Shown here: positions 18,133-27,935 of the stretch, in pieces
Layout of the letters: each line of letters opens with the position of its first letter
Position numbering within the stretch: position 1 is the stretch's first letter
NCBI RefSeq assembly: GCF_000812025.2
Contig: NZ_JWJE02000023.1
Location: 1-59,604, forward strand
DNA from: Bacillus thermotolerans
Lineage (GTDB): Bacteria; Bacillota; Bacilli; Bacillales; Domibacillaceae
DNA length: 59,604 nt
Reading direction: 5' to 3'
Position numbers and translations under genes: made by a program
Notes under the pieces: model-generated
Told to the model about the DNA's origin: nothing
The model's input: only the letters and a program-made list of their open reading frames with translations
The model's database searches: none

Positions 18133-18906
18133 ATGTTTGAAACGATCCGCTATAATGTCGAAAATGGGGTCGCTTGGTTATATTTAAACCGGCCCGATAA
18201 GTTAAATTCATTCACAGCGCAGATGCTTCGCGAGGTAAAGGATGCGGTGAAGAATGCTTCTAAGGATGACGAAGTTCGCTGCATTGTTATTACTGGTGAA
18301 GGACGCGGCTTCTGTGCCGGTCAGGATTTAAGCGAAATCGAACCTAACACGGATTACGGCGATATGATCAGAAAGCATTATGCGCCCGTGATCAAGCAGA
18401 TTAAAGCATGCGAAAAGCCGATCGTGGCAGCAGTGAACGGAGTAGCTGCCGGTGCAGGCTTCAGCTTAGCTCTTGCTTGTGACTTCAGACTGCTTTCAGA
18501 GAAAGCAAGTTTCGTTAATGCATTTGTTCATATCGGTCTGATTCCAGACTCGGGGAACATCTATTTCCTAACGCAGCTCGTTGGCCAAGCGAAAGCAGCA
18601 GAGCTTGCGATTTTAGGAGAGAAGATTCCTGCCGGCAAAGCGGAAGAGCTGGGCTTGGCGAACCGAGTGATTCAAGCAGAAACGTTTACAGATGAAGTAA
18701 ATGAATTCGCTTCTCGTCTTGCGAACATGCCGACGAAAGCGATCGGCCTAATTAAGCGTTCATTGAAAGCAGCTTCTACTCTTTCATTTGAAGATTACCT
18801 GGAATTTGAAGCTCAAGGTCAGCGCACGGCTGCCCTGACAGTGGATCATCAAGAAGGCATTAATGCTTTTCTGGAAAAAAGAACACCTGTATTCACAGGA
18901 AAATAA
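18133..18906 (+). CDS. paaG: 1,2-epoxyphenylacetyl-CoA isomerase PaaG
   Basis: A 257-residue crotonase-fold isomerase that converts the ring epoxide to oxepin-CoA and also shifts double bonds in a later intermediate. The first catalytic Glu of hydratases is absent (GAGFSLALACD) and an Asp is found in GLIPDSGNIYFL, the arrangement typical of PaaG. The oxyanion-hole region is FCAGQDLSEIE. It lies 15 nt after the preceding crotonase gene. Confidence 0.92.
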   Translation: MFETIRYNVENGVAWLYLNRPDKLNSFTAQMLREVKDAVKNASKDDEVRCIVITGEGRGFCAGQDLSEIEPNTDYGDMIRKHYAPVIKQIKACEKPIVAAVNGVAAGAGFSLALACDFRLLSEKASFVNAFVHIGLIPDSGNIYFLTQLVGQAKAAELAILGEKIPAGKAEELGLANRVIQAETFTDEVNEFASRLANMPTKAIGLIKRSLKAASTLSFEDYLEFEAQGQRTAALTVDHQEGINAFLEKRTPVFTGK

Positions 18907-18921
18907 GGGGAGTGGAATGAC

Positions 18922-20439
18922 ATGGCAACATCTCAACAAACAACTGTAGAACAAGAAGCAGTAAAGAGAGACTTTTATCATTTAGTTATCAACGGTGAAA
19001 AAGTAAAGAGCAGCACAGGCGAAACAATCAAAACATATAACCCGGCGACAGGTGAGTTAGTTGCAGAGGTAGCTAAAGCTTCTCAAGAAGATGCAGAAAG
19101 AGCTGTGCAAGCAGCGCGTGAAGCATTCGATAACGGCAAGTGGAAGAAATACCCTGTTGGCAAACGTGCTCGCGTATTAAATAAAATCGCTTCTATCATG
19201 CGTTCTCGTTTCAACGAGCTTGTAGAATTAGAGGTTCTAGATACAGGTAAGACAATCGCTGCTGCACAAGGACAAGTATCTCAAGCAATTGAAGATTTCG
19301 AGTTCTATGCAGGCGCTATCGTTGGTCATGGCGGTTCAGTAAACAACATGCCAGGCCAATTCCAAAACTACACAGAGAAAGAGCCTGTTGGTGTGTGCGC
19401 GCAGATCACTCCATGGAACTATCCGATGATGATGGCTGCTTGGAAGATCGCTCCAGCTATCGCGGTAGGATGCTCTGTTATCGTTAAACCGGCTTCTCTT
19501 ACGCCGCTAACAACGATCGTTCTTGGTGAAATCTGCCTAGAAGCAGGCGTACCTGCTGGCGTCGTAAACATCGTTCCTGGATCTGGTTCACAAGTAGGTA
19601 ACTACCTGGTTGAACATCCACAAGTAGACAAAGTGGCATTCACTGGTTCTACACCAACTGGTAAAGACATCATGAAGAAAGCATCTGACACGTTAAAGCG
19701 TGTAACACTTGAGCTTGGCGGTAAGTCTCCAAACCTAGTGTTCCCTGATGCAGACATCGATGCAGCTGTTGATGGTTCACTATTCGGAATTTTCTATAAC
19801 AGCGGACAATCTTGTGAAGCACGTTCCCGCTTATACGTACATGAAGACATCTATGATGAGTTCATGAGCAAATTCGTAGAAAAAGCAAAACAAATTAAGC
19901 TTGGCGACCCATTCGATAAAGGTACACACATGGGTGCGATTATCGACCAAGATCAATTAGATACAATTGACGGCTATGTGAAATCAGCTATCGAAGATGG
20001 TGCTGAAGTCTTAGCTGGCGGTAAGCAAGCACATCCGGAAGGCTATGAAAATGGCTTCTGGTATGAGCCAACAGTTATCGCTAATGTGAACCATGACATG
20101 AAAGTGGTACAAGAAGAAATCTTTGGCCCAGTTGTTGTTGTCATGAAGTTTAAAGACGAAAAAGAAGCGATCAAGCTTGCGAACGATACAGTGTTCGGCC
20201 TTGGCTCTGCTGTCTGGACAAAAGACGGAGCACAAGCTACTCGTGTAGCTAAACAAATTCAAGCAGGTATCGTTATGGTGAACTGCCCATTCTCTGCTTT
20301 CCCAGGCACACCATTCGGAGGATACAAGCAGTCTGGATTCGGTCGCGAATTGTCTATCGAGTCACTAGACCTTTACACAGAAACAAAGAGCATTGTGTCT
20401 TACTTCGGTTCTCGTCCATTGAATCCACTAGGTTTATAA
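18922..20439 (+). CDS. Aldehyde dehydrogenase (stand-alone PaaZ-type candidate)
   Basis: A 505-residue NAD(P)-dependent aldehyde dehydrogenase. Catalytic motifs are VTLELGGKSPN (general base Glu) and NSGQSCEA (nucleophile Cys). It ends after the ALDH domain, without the C-terminal MaoC hydratase domain of E. coli PaaZ. In this context it should oxidise 3-oxo-5,6-dehydrosuberyl-CoA semialdehyde, the ring-opening product. The sequence also looks like betaine- or phenylacetaldehyde-type ALDHs, so oxidation of phenylacetaldehyde to phenylacetate is an alternative. GGGGAG precedes the start. Confidence 0.85.
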   Translation: MATSQQTTVEQEAVKRDFYHLVINGEKVKSSTGETIKTYNPATGELVAEVAKASQEDAERAVQAAREAFDNGKWKKYPVGKRARVLNKIASIMRSRFNELVELEVLDTGKTIAAAQGQVSQAIEDFEFYAGAIVGHGGSVNNMPGQFQNYTEKEPVGVCAQITPWNYPMMMAAWKIAPAIAVGCSVIVKPASLTPLTTIVLGEICLEAGVPAGVVNIVPGSGSQVGNYLVEHPQVDKVAFTGSTPTGKDIMKKASDTLKRVTLELGGKSPNLVFPDADIDAAVDGSLFGIFYNSGQSCEARSRLYVHEDIYDEFMSKFVEKAKQIKLGDPFDKGTHMGAIIDQDQLDTIDGYVKSAIEDGAEVLAGGKQAHPEGYENGFWYEPTVIANVNHDMKVVQEEIFGPVVVVMKFKDEKEAIKLANDTVFGLGSAVWTKDGAQATRVAKQIQAGIVMVNCPFSAFPGTPFGGYKQSGFGRELSIESLDLYTETKSIVSYFGSRPLNPLGL

Positions 20440-20478
20440 GATCATTATTTACTAGGGTCCTGAGGACAGAGTAATTTG

Positions 20479-20510
20479 TACGGGCAGAGGCTTTAAGCTA
20501 TCTGTCCGTA
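20479..20510 (+). promoter_or_regulatory. Intercistronic hairpin between ALDH gene and paaH
   Basis: Ten-bp stem TACGGGCAGA with TCTGTCCGTA and a 12-nt loop, no T-tract. It may act as an mRNA processing or stability element between the two halves of the paa operon. Confidence 0.45.
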
Positions 20511-20538
20511 TCTTTACATTAAGGGGGAAAAGAAGAGA

Positions 20539-21411
20539 ATGATTAAGAATCTTGTTGTAGTTGGTTCTGGTGTCATGGGTAGAGGAATTGCTTACGTTGG
20601 AGCAGTTGGCGGCTACTCTGTGAAGGTCGTCGACGTCAATGAAGCAGCTTTGAAAAACGCTGAGCAGGAAATCAACACTATTTTTGATAAAGGTTTATCA
20701 CGCGGAAAGATTACAGAAGAAAAAGCGCAGGAAGCTCGTGCGAATTTAGCATTCGTTCAGGATTTATCAGTCGCTGCTTCTGATGCAGATTTAATTATTG
20801 AAGCGGTTCCAGAAAAAGCAGAAATTAAGAGAAACGTATTTGAAACGATTGAAGAGCACGCACCGGCGCACTGCTACTTTGCAACTAATACATCGACGAT
20901 GAGCCCAACAGAGATTGCTTCTTATGCTAAACGTCCGGAGAGAACAATTGCGATGCACTTTTTCAATCCGGTACATAAGATGCCTCTTGTGGAAATCGTA
21001 CGCGGCCTAGAAACAAATGATGAAACAGCAGATGTCATCCGGGAAGTGGCGGAGAATATGGGCAAAGAAACAGTTGTTATTAACGAGTTCCCTGGATTCG
21101 TTACAAGCCGCATCAGCGCACTTGTTGGAAACGAAGCCTTCTACATGCTGCAGGAAGGGCTCGGCACGCCAGAGGAAATTGATAAAGCGATCAAGCTTGG
21201 CTTGAACTATCCAATGGGACCATTCGAACTGGTTGACCTTGTTGGCTTAGATGCCCGCCTAAACAACCTGAAATACTTGCATGAAAAGCTGGGAGAAAAA
21301 TATCGTCCGGCACCGCTGCTTGAGCAGTATGTAAAAGCAGGCCGTCTTGGCCGCAAGAGCGGAAAAGGCGTATACGACTATACACAGAAAGAAGAGCTGG
21401 TTAAAAAATGA
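20539..21411 (+). CDS. paaH: 3-hydroxyadipyl-CoA dehydrogenase PaaH
   Basis: A 290-residue single-unit 3-hydroxyacyl-CoA dehydrogenase. The NAD-binding GSGVMGRGIA is at the N-terminus and the catalytic segment HFFNPVHKMPLVEIV carries the active His. Length is typical of the short HBD/PaaH form. It would oxidise 3-hydroxyadipyl-CoA to 3-oxoadipyl-CoA. It overlaps paaJ by 4 nt (ATGA), as expected for consecutive pathway steps. Confidence 0.94.
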   Translation: MIKNLVVVGSGVMGRGIAYVGAVGGYSVKVVDVNEAALKNAEQEINTIFDKGLSRGKITEEKAQEARANLAFVQDLSVAASDADLIIEAVPEKAEIKRNVFETIEEHAPAHCYFATNTSTMSPTEIASYAKRPERTIAMHFFNPVHKMPLVEIVRGLETNDETADVIREVAENMGKETVVINEFPGFVTSRISALVGNEAFYMLQEGLGTPEEIDKAIKLGLNYPMGPFELVDLVGLDARLNNLKYLHEKLGEKYRPAPLLEQYVKAGRLGRKSGKGVYDYTQKEELVKK

Positions 21412-22613
21412 GAGAAGTAGTTATTGTAGATGCTGTTCGTACACCTATTGGAAGGTACAAAGGCGCGTTAAAGGACATTCGTCCAGACGACCTTGGTGCC
21501 GTTGTCATCAAAGCACTGCTTGAACGAAACCCAAGTCTTCCGCCAGAGCAAATCGAAGAAGTGATCTTCGGAAATGCGAACCAGGCAGGAGAAGATAACC
21601 GTAACGTCGCAAGAATGTCTGCTTTGCTTGCTGGTCTTCCAGTTGAAGTCGGCGGAACGACATTAAACCGTCTTTGCGGTTCTGGCTTGGATGCGGTTCT
21701 TTACGCTTCCAGATCGATCGCAGTCGGCGAAGGAGATATCTTCATCGCCGGAGGAACAGAAAGCATGACGCGTGCCCCATTCGTTATGGGCAAGCCGGAG
21801 AAGGATTTCCCGCGTGGAAACATGGAAATGTTCGATACCACGATCGGCTGGCGCTTCATCAATCCAAAGCTTGAAGAAATGTATGGAACAGACTCCATGC
21901 CTCAAACAGCGGAGAACGTAGCTCAGCGCTATAACATTTCCCGTGAAGACCAGGATGCATTTGCTTACCAGAGCCAAATGCGCGCGAAGCAAGCGGTAGA
22001 AGAAAACCGCTTTGCCGATGAAATCGTACCTGTTGTCTATAAAGATAGAAAAGGCAATGAAATCGTTGTAGATACAGATGAGCATCCGCGTCCAGAAACA
22101 ACAATGGAGAAGCTTGCGAAGCTGCGTCCATTGTTTGAAGGCGGCACAGTAACAGCTGGAAACGCATCAGGCGTCAATGACGGCGCATCTGCCCTATTAA
22201 TCATGAGTGCAGAAAAAGCGAAGGAACTGGGCCTTAAGCCGATGGCGAAGTATGTAGTCGGTGCGACAGCTGGACTTGAGCCGGCGGTTATGGGCTTAGG
22301 ACCAATCTATGCTTCTCGAAAAGCGCTGCAGCGTGCTAACCTGTCTGTAAATGACTTAGGTCTTGTTGAATTGAATGAAGCCTTCGCTTCTCAATCACTG
22401 GAATGCATCAAGCAGCTCGAGCTTGACGATTCCAAGGTGAACGTAAACGGCGGAGCGATTGCTTTTGGCCATCCGCTGGGCGCAAGCGGTGCCCGCATTT
22501 TAACCACACTTCTTTATGAAATGAAGAAGCGCAATGAACAGTACGGCCTTGCCACGATGTGTATCGGTGTCGGCCAGGGAATTGCAGCCATCGTTGAAAA
22601 TATAAACGAATAA
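21408..22613 (+). CDS. paaJ: 3-oxoadipyl-CoA thiolase PaaJ
   Basis: A 401-residue acetyl-CoA acyltransferase. The nucleophilic Cys is in [12 protein letters not shown], with [10 protein letters not shown] and the C-terminal CIGVGQG holding the His and second Cys. It would cleave 3-oxoadipyl-CoA to succinyl-CoA and acetyl-CoA, and act earlier on 3-oxo-5,6-dehydrosuberyl-CoA. The start overlaps the paaH stop codon. A gap of 155 nt with a weak hairpin (GGAAGCGG with CCGTTTCC near 22631-22654) separates it from the next gene. Confidence 0.94.
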   Translation: MREVVIVDAVRTPIGRYKGALKDIRPDDLGAVVIKALLERNPSLPPEQIEEVIFGNANQAGEDNRNVARMSALLAGLPVEVGGTTLNRLCGSGLDAVLYASRSIAVGEGDIFIAGGTESMTRAPFVMGKPEKDFPRGNMEMFDTTIGWRFINPKLEEMYGTDSMPQTAENVAQRYNISREDQDAFAYQSQMRAKQAVEENRFADEIVPVVYKDRKGNEIVVDTDEHPRPETTMEKLAKLRPLFEGGTVTAGNASGVNDGASALLIMSAEKAKELGLKPMAKYVVGATAGLEPAVMGLGPIYASRKALQRANLSVNDLGLVELNEAFASQSLECIKQLELDDSKVNVNGGAIAFGHPLGASGARILTTLLYEMKKRNEQYGLATMCIGVGQGIAAIVENINE

Positions 22614-22768
22614 AGCAAACTATCGTTCTAGGAAGCGGTCAGTACGCCGTTTCCTGGACAACACTTTCACACGAAGCTGTCCTTCAAGCGCCGGCCCTCT
22701 TTTTCACAGCAACAATGGAAGAGCAGCGGCCTTGCCGGGCAGCTTTTCTTTATAAGGGGGAGAAGATT

Positions 22769-23545
22769 ATGTCAACCATTCTATTTGAAAAGTCAAACAA
22801 CATTGCTTACGTAACAGTTAACCGTCCTGAGGCGTTAAACTGCTTTGATTACCCGACATTGCGCAGACTTCAAGAGGTTGTGGATGAACTGGCTATTGAC
22901 CCTGAAGTGCGTGTCGTGATCTTTACAGGCGCAGGGGAAAAGGCGTTCAGTGCGGGAGCAGATTTAAAAGAGCGCAAAACCTTAAATGAAACAGAAGTAA
23001 GACGGAACGTAAAAGCGATCCGCGATGTATTCAACAGCATTGCTGCTCTTCCGCAGCCGACCATTGCAGCGGTTAACGGCTATGCGCTTGGCGGCGGCTT
23101 TGAGCTGATGCTTGCTTGTGACTTCCCGATTGCAGCTGAAGGCGTGAAGATGGGTCTTACAGAAACAAGCTGGGCCATCATTCCAGGAGCCGGCGGCACA
23201 CAGCGCCTTCCGAGACTAGTGGGACCAATGAAGGCGAAGGAGCTGATCTTTACAGCGAAGCGCTTTACAGCGGAAGAAGGCTTAGAGCTCGGCGTTATTT
23301 TAAAGGTAGCGAAGAAGGAAGAGCTGATGGCTGCATGTGAACAGCTGGCGCAGGATATTATGAAGAACGGACCGGTCGCTGTGAAGCAAGCGAAGTATGC
23401 CATCACGCAAGGAATGAACACAGACATCCAAACAGGCATGGCGATTGAAACGAAAGCATATGAATTAACGATTCCGACAGAAGACCGCGTAGAAGCACTG
23501 CAAGCCTTCAGTGAGAAGCGTGAGCCGCAGTTTCAGGGAAAATAA
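22769..23545 (+). CDS. Enoyl-CoA hydratase/isomerase
   Basis: A 258-residue crotonase with both catalytic glutamates (GGGFELMLACD and LTETSWAIIPGAGG) and oxyanion-hole motif FSAGADLKER. It resembles methylglutaconyl- or short-chain enoyl-CoA hydratases. It is the third crotonase of the locus and a candidate for either 2,3-dehydroadipyl-CoA hydration or the missing oxepin-CoA hydrolase step. The ATG at 22769 with GGGGGAG upstream is chosen over an open frame 18 codons longer. Confidence 0.85.
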   Translation: MSTILFEKSNNIAYVTVNRPEALNCFDYPTLRRLQEVVDELAIDPEVRVVIFTGAGEKAFSAGADLKERKTLNETEVRRNVKAIRDVFNSIAALPQPTIAAVNGYALGGGFELMLACDFPIAAEGVKMGLTETSWAIIPGAGGTQRLPRLVGPMKAKELIFTAKRFTAEEGLELGVILKVAKKEELMAACEQLAQDIMKNGPVAVKQAKYAITQGMNTDIQTGMAIETKAYELTIPTEDRVEALQAFSEKREPQFQGK

Positions 23546-23619
23546 GCTTTTCAATATAACAAAATAAGCTTAAAATGGGGAGTAAGTGATAGACGAACAA
23601 GGGAAAGAGTGAAATCAAC

Positions 23620-24498
23620 ATGGCAAATACTCAATCGATGATTTTTACCATTTACGGCGACTATATTCGCCACTACGGCAACAAGATATGGATCGGAAGT
23701 TTAATTCGGCTGCTGAAGGAATTCGGCCATAACGAACAGTCTGTACGGGTCGCTGTGTCTAGAATGGTCAAACAAGGGTGGATACAGTCAGAACGAAAAG
23801 GGAATAAGAGTTATTATTTTTTAACGCCTCGCGGAGAAGTTCGTATAGAAGAGGCGGCGCGCCGGATCTTTAAGTTCAATGCGCATGAGTGGGATGGCAA
23901 GTGGCGGATGCTGATGTACACAATCCCTGAGGAAAAGCGTCATATTCGTGACGAGCTGCGGAAAGAGCTGCTGTGGAGCGGCTTTGGCAGCTTCTCTAAC
24001 GGCTGCTGGATCTCTCCGAACGACTTGGCTAAGGAAGTCAAGCTGCTCATCGACAGGTACGAAATTAATGAGTATGTGGACTTGTTTAGGGCGGAGTACA
24101 GAGGGCCGAAGGAGGACAAAGCGCTGATTGAGAAAAGCTGGCCTCTGGATGAGATCCAAGGAAAGTATGAGGAGTTCATTGATGAGTACAGCAAGAAATT
24201 CATCGTTCACCAAAGCATGATGAACGATGGAAAAATGACGCCAGCGGAATGCTTTGTTGAGCGGGCAAACCTTGTTCACGAATATAGAAAATTCCTCTTT
24301 ATCGATCCGGGACTGCCGAAGGAATTATTGCCGGACGAATGGAACGGCAATCATGCGGCGCTTTTGTTTGCCCAGCATTATAAGCTGCTGGCGGATCCTG
24401 CGAGCCAATTCTTTGAAGAGGTATTTAGCGAGGGGAACGACTTACGGAAGAAGGATAAATCCTATGATGCGGCGGATCATCCATATATGATTCATTAA
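23620..24498 (+). CDS. paaX: Phenylacetate pathway repressor PaaX
   Basis: A 292-residue transcriptional repressor. The N-terminal winged helix reads YGDYIRHYGNKIWIGSLIRLL and SVRVAVSRMVKQGWI; the central and C-terminal PaaX domains follow (WDGKWRMLMYTIPEEKRHIRDELR, WSGFGSFSNGCWISP). PaaX binds phenylacetyl-CoA as inducer and represses paa promoters. It lies 75 nt after the last crotonase gene and is closed by a terminator shared with the convergent paaY-like gene. Likely targets are the inverted repeats at the paaK and paaA promoters. Confidence 0.95.
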   Translation: MANTQSMIFTIYGDYIRHYGNKIWIGSLIRLLKEFGHNEQSVRVAVSRMVKQGWIQSERKGNKSYYFLTPRGEVRIEEAARRIFKFNAHEWDGKWRMLMYTIPEEKRHIRDELRKELLWSGFGSFSNGCWISPNDLAKEVKLLIDRYEINEYVDLFRAEYRGPKEDKALIEKSWPLDEIQGKYEEFIDEYSKKFIVHQSMMNDGKMTPAECFVERANLVHEYRKFLFIDPGLPKELLPDEWNGNHAALLFAQHYKLLADPASQFFEEVFSEGNDLRKKDKSYDAADHPYMIH

Positions 24499-24526
24499 GG
24501 ATAACCGCTTCAACTTCATAACGGAT

Positions 24527-24563
24527 GAAACAAAGCTGCCCTCAAATATGGAGGCAGCTTTGT
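24527..24563. terminator. Bidirectional terminator paaX/paaY
   Basis: ACAAAGCTGCC with GGCAGCTTTGT plus an inner CTC/GAG, about ten bp, between two convergent genes. Confidence 0.8.
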
Positions 24564-24572
24564 TGTAGGTGT

Positions 24573-25094
24573 TTATTTGTTGTCTTCAAGAATTTCCCGA
24601 AAGTCGTATCCTTTTTGTACATATGTATCAATGGACAGTTGAATAAGTTCAAAATCTTTGTCCGACAGCTCACGGACGACTTTTCCTGGTGAGCCTACGA
24701 CAAGTGAGCGGGGCGGGATTTTCGTGCCGTTTGTCAGGAGTGTGTTGGCTCCGATAATACATTCTTCACCGATCTCTACATGGTCAAGAATGGTTGATCC
24801 CATGCCGACAATAGAGCGTTTGCCGACCTTGCATCCATGGAGGACCACGTTATGTCCGACAGTGACTTCGTCCTCGACGACAGTGGGTGCTCCTTCGTAC
24901 AAATGAATGGTGGAGTTATCCTGGATGCTGCAGCGCTTGCCAATGGTAATGGAGCCTTCGTCTCCGCGAAGAACGGCGTTAAACCAAATGGTCGATTCTT
25001 CGCCGATATGCACATCGCCAATGACATAAGCACCTGGAGCAATAAATACATTTTTCTCCACGGTTGGTGTTTTTCCGTTATATGGTATGTTCAT
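24573..25094 (-). CDS. paaY: Gamma-carbonic anhydrase-like PaaY family protein
   Basis: A 173-residue left-handed beta-helix protein with hexapeptide repeats (IAPGAYVIGDVHIGEESTIW, GSITIGKRCSIQDNS) and zinc-binding histidines in STIHL and VTVGHNVVLHGC. In E. coli, PaaY is a thioesterase that removes toxic ring-hydroxylated or oxepin CoA by-products. The ATG at 25094 with a GGGGG-rich site is preferred to one six codons upstream. Close YtoA/YrdA-type proteins are common in Bacillus, so the PaaY role rests mainly on location. Confidence 0.8.
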   Translation of the reverse strand: MNIPYNGKTPTVEKNVFIAPGAYVIGDVHIGEESTIWFNAVLRGDEGSITIGKRCSIQDNSTIHLYEGAPTVVEDEVTVGHNVVLHGCKVGKRSIVGMGSTILDHVEIGEECIIGANTLLTNGTKIPPRSLVVGSPGKVVRELSDKDFELIQLSIDTYVQKGYDFREILEDNK

Positions 25095-25177
25095 AAAATC
25101 ATCCCCCTCCATAAAAATTGACGTAATTGTTTTTCAATTTAATCTATTATACCATTATTGTAAGAGGAGGAGAAAGA

Positions 25178-26146
25178 ATGAAACAGGTTTGTGAGAAACT
25201 TCAAATTGATTACCCCATCATTCAAGGGGGAATGGGCAACATCAGTAATGCCCAGCTGACAGCCGCGGTATCGGAAGCAGGAGGCTTGGGAACGATCGGC
25301 TGCGGAACGATGACGCCGGAGGAAGTAGAGAAAATTATCCTTGAAACGAAGGAACGGACAAATAAAAACTTCGCCATTAATATTGCGATTAGCGTCTCTC
25401 CTTATACAAAGGAGCTTATTGACCTGGTCATTAAGCATAACATTCCGGTTGTGTCACTTTCCGCAGGCAACCCGGCACCGTACATTCCCGTGCTTCACGA
25501 GCATGGGATAACGGTTATAGCACTGGTTGCTTCCGTCAAGCATGCCCAAAAAGCAGAAGCAGCCGGAGCCGATATTCTCGTCGCGGAAGGCTTTGAGGCA
25601 GCAGGAATTAACTCAAACCTCGAGCTGACGACGTTCACGCTTATTCCGCAGATCGTCAAACATGTCAATGTGCCGGTTCTTGCGGCGGGCGGCATTGGCG
25701 ATGGGCATGGTCTGGCAGCTGCTTTCATGCTTGGAGCGAGCGGTGTGCAAATCGGCACGCGCCTGATCGCTACGCAGGATGCCCCCTTCCATGAGACGTA
25801 CAAGAAGGGATTGGTTCAGGCGGGCGATACGGATACGATGATTCTTGGACGCAGTGTCGGCCGCGTCAGACGGGTGCTCAAGGCGCCGTATGCTCAGCAG
25901 ATCGCAGAACGCGAGAACGAAGGCATTAGCGTAGAGCAGTACGCGGAGTGGACATCGGAGAAGCAGCATATCAAAGGTGCCATTGAAGGAGATTTGTACA
26001 ATGGTTTTATTAACAGCGGGCAGGTCGCGGGCCTGATCGAGAGCCTGCCGACTGTGAAGGAGCTGCTCAGCAGCATGGTCACAGAAGCGCTCGAGCTGAT
26101 GACAGACCGGGCGAAAGAGCTGGAAGAAATTAAGCAGCAGTCATAA
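25178..26146 (+). CDS. NAD(P)H-dependent flavin oxidoreductase (NMO/FabK-like)
   Basis: A 322-residue FMN-binding TIM barrel of the nitronate monooxygenase / enoyl-ACP reductase II family. Typical segments are PIIQGGMGNISNAQLTAAV, VLAAGGIGDGHGLAAAFMLG and GVQIGTRLIAT. The physiological substrate cannot be told from sequence. It could handle fatty or aromatic acyl-CoA, or detoxify propionate 3-nitronate. The start is ATG 25178, seven nt from GAGGAGG. It is divergent from the paaY-like gene and followed by a terminator. Confidence 0.8.
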   Translation: MKQVCEKLQIDYPIIQGGMGNISNAQLTAAVSEAGGLGTIGCGTMTPEEVEKIILETKERTNKNFAINIAISVSPYTKELIDLVIKHNIPVVSLSAGNPAPYIPVLHEHGITVIALVASVKHAQKAEAAGADILVAEGFEAAGINSNLELTTFTLIPQIVKHVNVPVLAAGGIGDGHGLAAAFMLGASGVQIGTRLIATQDAPFHETYKKGLVQAGDTDTMILGRSVGRVRRVLKAPYAQQIAERENEGISVEQYAEWTSEKQHIKGAIEGDLYNGFINSGQVAGLIESLPTVKELLSSMVTEALELMTDRAKELEEIKQQS

Positions 26147-26252
26147 GCAGCAAATGAATGCTTTCTGTTGCCGGCAAAGGGCGATTATGTTACGATACGC
26201 AAGTCTCCTTTTGTTGAGCCATGTTCTGTCATAGAAGCAACGTTCGAAAGGG

Positions 26253-26282
26253 AGAGGACACACTCGTGATCCTCTTTTTTTG
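26253..26282 (+). terminator. Terminator after the flavin oxidoreductase gene
   Basis: AGAGGA-CAC with GTG-TCCTCT (one bulge), followed by seven T residues. Confidence 0.75.
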
Positions 26283-26437
26283 CGTGAAAAGGAAGCAGAG
26301 AATTATTGTAAGAACATTTTTAAGACACAAAAAAGAAAAACTTATATAACAATAATAGTTGACTCTTATGAGACGGCTTGTTAGAATTACGGAAGAAAAA
26401 CGCTAGATAACTAATTTGTAATATTCAGAAAAAATAA

Positions 26438-26451
26438 TGTAAGCGTTTTCC
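26438..26451 (+). promoter_or_regulatory. CcpA cre-like site
   Basis: TGTAAGCGTTTTCC fits the cre consensus except at the last base. Its place 23 nt before the symporter start suggests carbon catabolite repression. Confidence 0.5.
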
Positions 26452-26473
26452 TAAATTATGGAGAGGTGAAGAC

Positions 26474-27814
26474 ATGAAAAGTGAACAATGGTCATCTAAA
26501 CTGGGGTTTATTTTGGCCGCAGCCGGTTCAGCAATTGGACTGGGTGCCATTTGGAAGTTCCCTTACGTAGCCGGTACGAGCGGGGGAGGGATTTTCCTTT
26601 TAATCTTTCTTTTATTTACCTTGCTTGTCGGTCTGCCGTTACTAATTGGGGAATTTATTATCGGCAGAAGCACGCAGAAAAATGCCATTGAGTCCTATAA
26701 AGAATTAGCTCCAAATTCCGCCTGGCATCTTATCGGGCGCCTCGGCGTGTTCACGTGCTTTGTCCTGCTGTCCTTCTACAGCGTGGTCGGCGGCTGGATC
26801 TTAGTTTATATTATGAAAGGGCTGCTTGGAGATTTAAGCGGCTTATCCGAGGCAGAGTACGGAGCGCTGTTCGGGGAAACGATCAGTGATCCGATCGTAG
26901 CTGTCCTTGCTCAGTTTATATTTATGCTGATTACTATCTATGTTGTGTCTAAAGGAGTCAACTCCGGGATCGAGCGGGCAAGCCAGATCATGATGCCGGC
27001 GCTGTTCATCCTGTTCCTGCTTGTGATTATCCGTTCCGTTACGCTTGATGGTGCGATGGAAGGAATTGAGTTCTTCTTGAAGCCGGACCTGGCCAACATT
27101 ACACCGGAAACCGTGCTGTTTGCGATGGGTCAATCGTTCTTCGCCCTTAGTGTCGGTGTTTCCGTTATGGTCACTTACAGCTCTTACTTAGCGAAGAATG
27201 AAAGCATTCCGCAATCGGCGATTTCCATTGTGCTGATGAACCTGCTTGTGGCGATCCTCGCAGGCTTGGCGATCTTCCCAGCGGTATTTGCTTACGGGCT
27301 GCAACCGGATGCCGGGCCCGTCTTAATCTTTAACGTCTTACCGACTGTGTTTAACCAGATTCCATTCGGTGTGGTCTTCCTGGTTGCTTTCTTGATTTTA
27401 TTCTTATTCGCGACACTGACCTCTGCGTTTTCAATGCTTGAGATCATTGTAGCGACGTTGTCGAAGGGCAATAGCGGGGAGCGCCGAAAGTTCTCCTGGA
27501 TCATCGGCTTGTTGATCTTCGCGGTCGGTGTGCCATCTGCCTTGTCGTATGGCGTGCTGAGTGATATCACGATCTTCGGTAAATCGATTTTCGATGCAGC
27601 GGACTTTCTCGTCAGCAACATTTTAATGCCGCTTGGCGCTTTACTGATTGCCATCTTCGTTCCGTTGAAGATTCCGAGGCAGCGGCTGATCGACGAGCTG
27701 TCGACCGGCTCTTCTATCGGGCGCAAAATTTTCGCAACGTGGTTCCTGCTTATTAAATACTTGGCACCTATCGCGATTATCATCGTTTACCTCGATGTGC
27801 TGGGCATTATTTAA
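26474..27814 (+). CDS. Sodium-dependent amino acid symporter (NSS family)
   Basis: A 446-residue membrane protein with about 11 hydrophobic helices. The first helix has the family signature [26 protein letters not shown], whose unwound part binds Na+ and substrate, as in LeuT and the tyrosine transporter Tyt1. The eleven-helix form is common in bacterial NSS proteins. Substrate cannot be fixed by eye, but position between the phenylacetate genes and phenylalanine dehydrogenase makes an aromatic amino acid likely. GAGAGG precedes the ATG; a cre-like site lies upstream. Confidence 0.88.
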   Translation: MKSEQWSSKLGFILAAAGSAIGLGAIWKFPYVAGTSGGGIFLLIFLLFTLLVGLPLLIGEFIIGRSTQKNAIESYKELAPNSAWHLIGRLGVFTCFVLLSFYSVVGGWILVYIMKGLLGDLSGLSEAEYGALFGETISDPIVAVLAQFIFMLITIYVVSKGVNSGIERASQIMMPALFILFLLVIIRSVTLDGAMEGIEFFLKPDLANITPETVLFAMGQSFFALSVGVSVMVTYSSYLAKNESIPQSAISIVLMNLLVAILAGLAIFPAVFAYGLQPDAGPVLIFNVLPTVFNQIPFGVVFLVAFLILFLFATLTSAFSMLEIIVATLSKGNSGERRKFSWIIGLLIFAVGVPSALSYGVLSDITIFGKSIFDAADFLVSNILMPLGALLIAIFVPLKIPRQRLIDELSTGSSIGRKIFATWFLLIKYLAPIAIIIVYLDVLGII

Positions 27815-27865
27815 AGTGTTCTGTGTTCTCGAGTAAATGTCATATAATAAAATAAAGGCAAAGAG

Positions 27866-27896
27866 GGGAAGCGGTTCTATGTGAGAGCGGCTTCCC
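27866..27896 (+). terminator. Terminator-like hairpin after the symporter gene
   Basis: GGGAAGC with GCTTCCC around a 17-nt loop; only a weak T-tract follows, so it may be partial or an mRNA end structure. Confidence 0.5.
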
Positions 27897-27935
27897 TGTT
27901 ATTCACAAGATCTAGAAGATTGTGAGGGTGAGAGT

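Larger units (their letters stand above)
26147..26473. other. Intergenic region before the sodium symporter gene
   Basis: About 330 nt. It holds a terminator at 26253-26282 and, in its AT-rich right half, a cre-like site at 26438-26451 just before the ribosome site of the symporter gene. No ORF or RNA gene is recognised. Confidence 0.55.
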
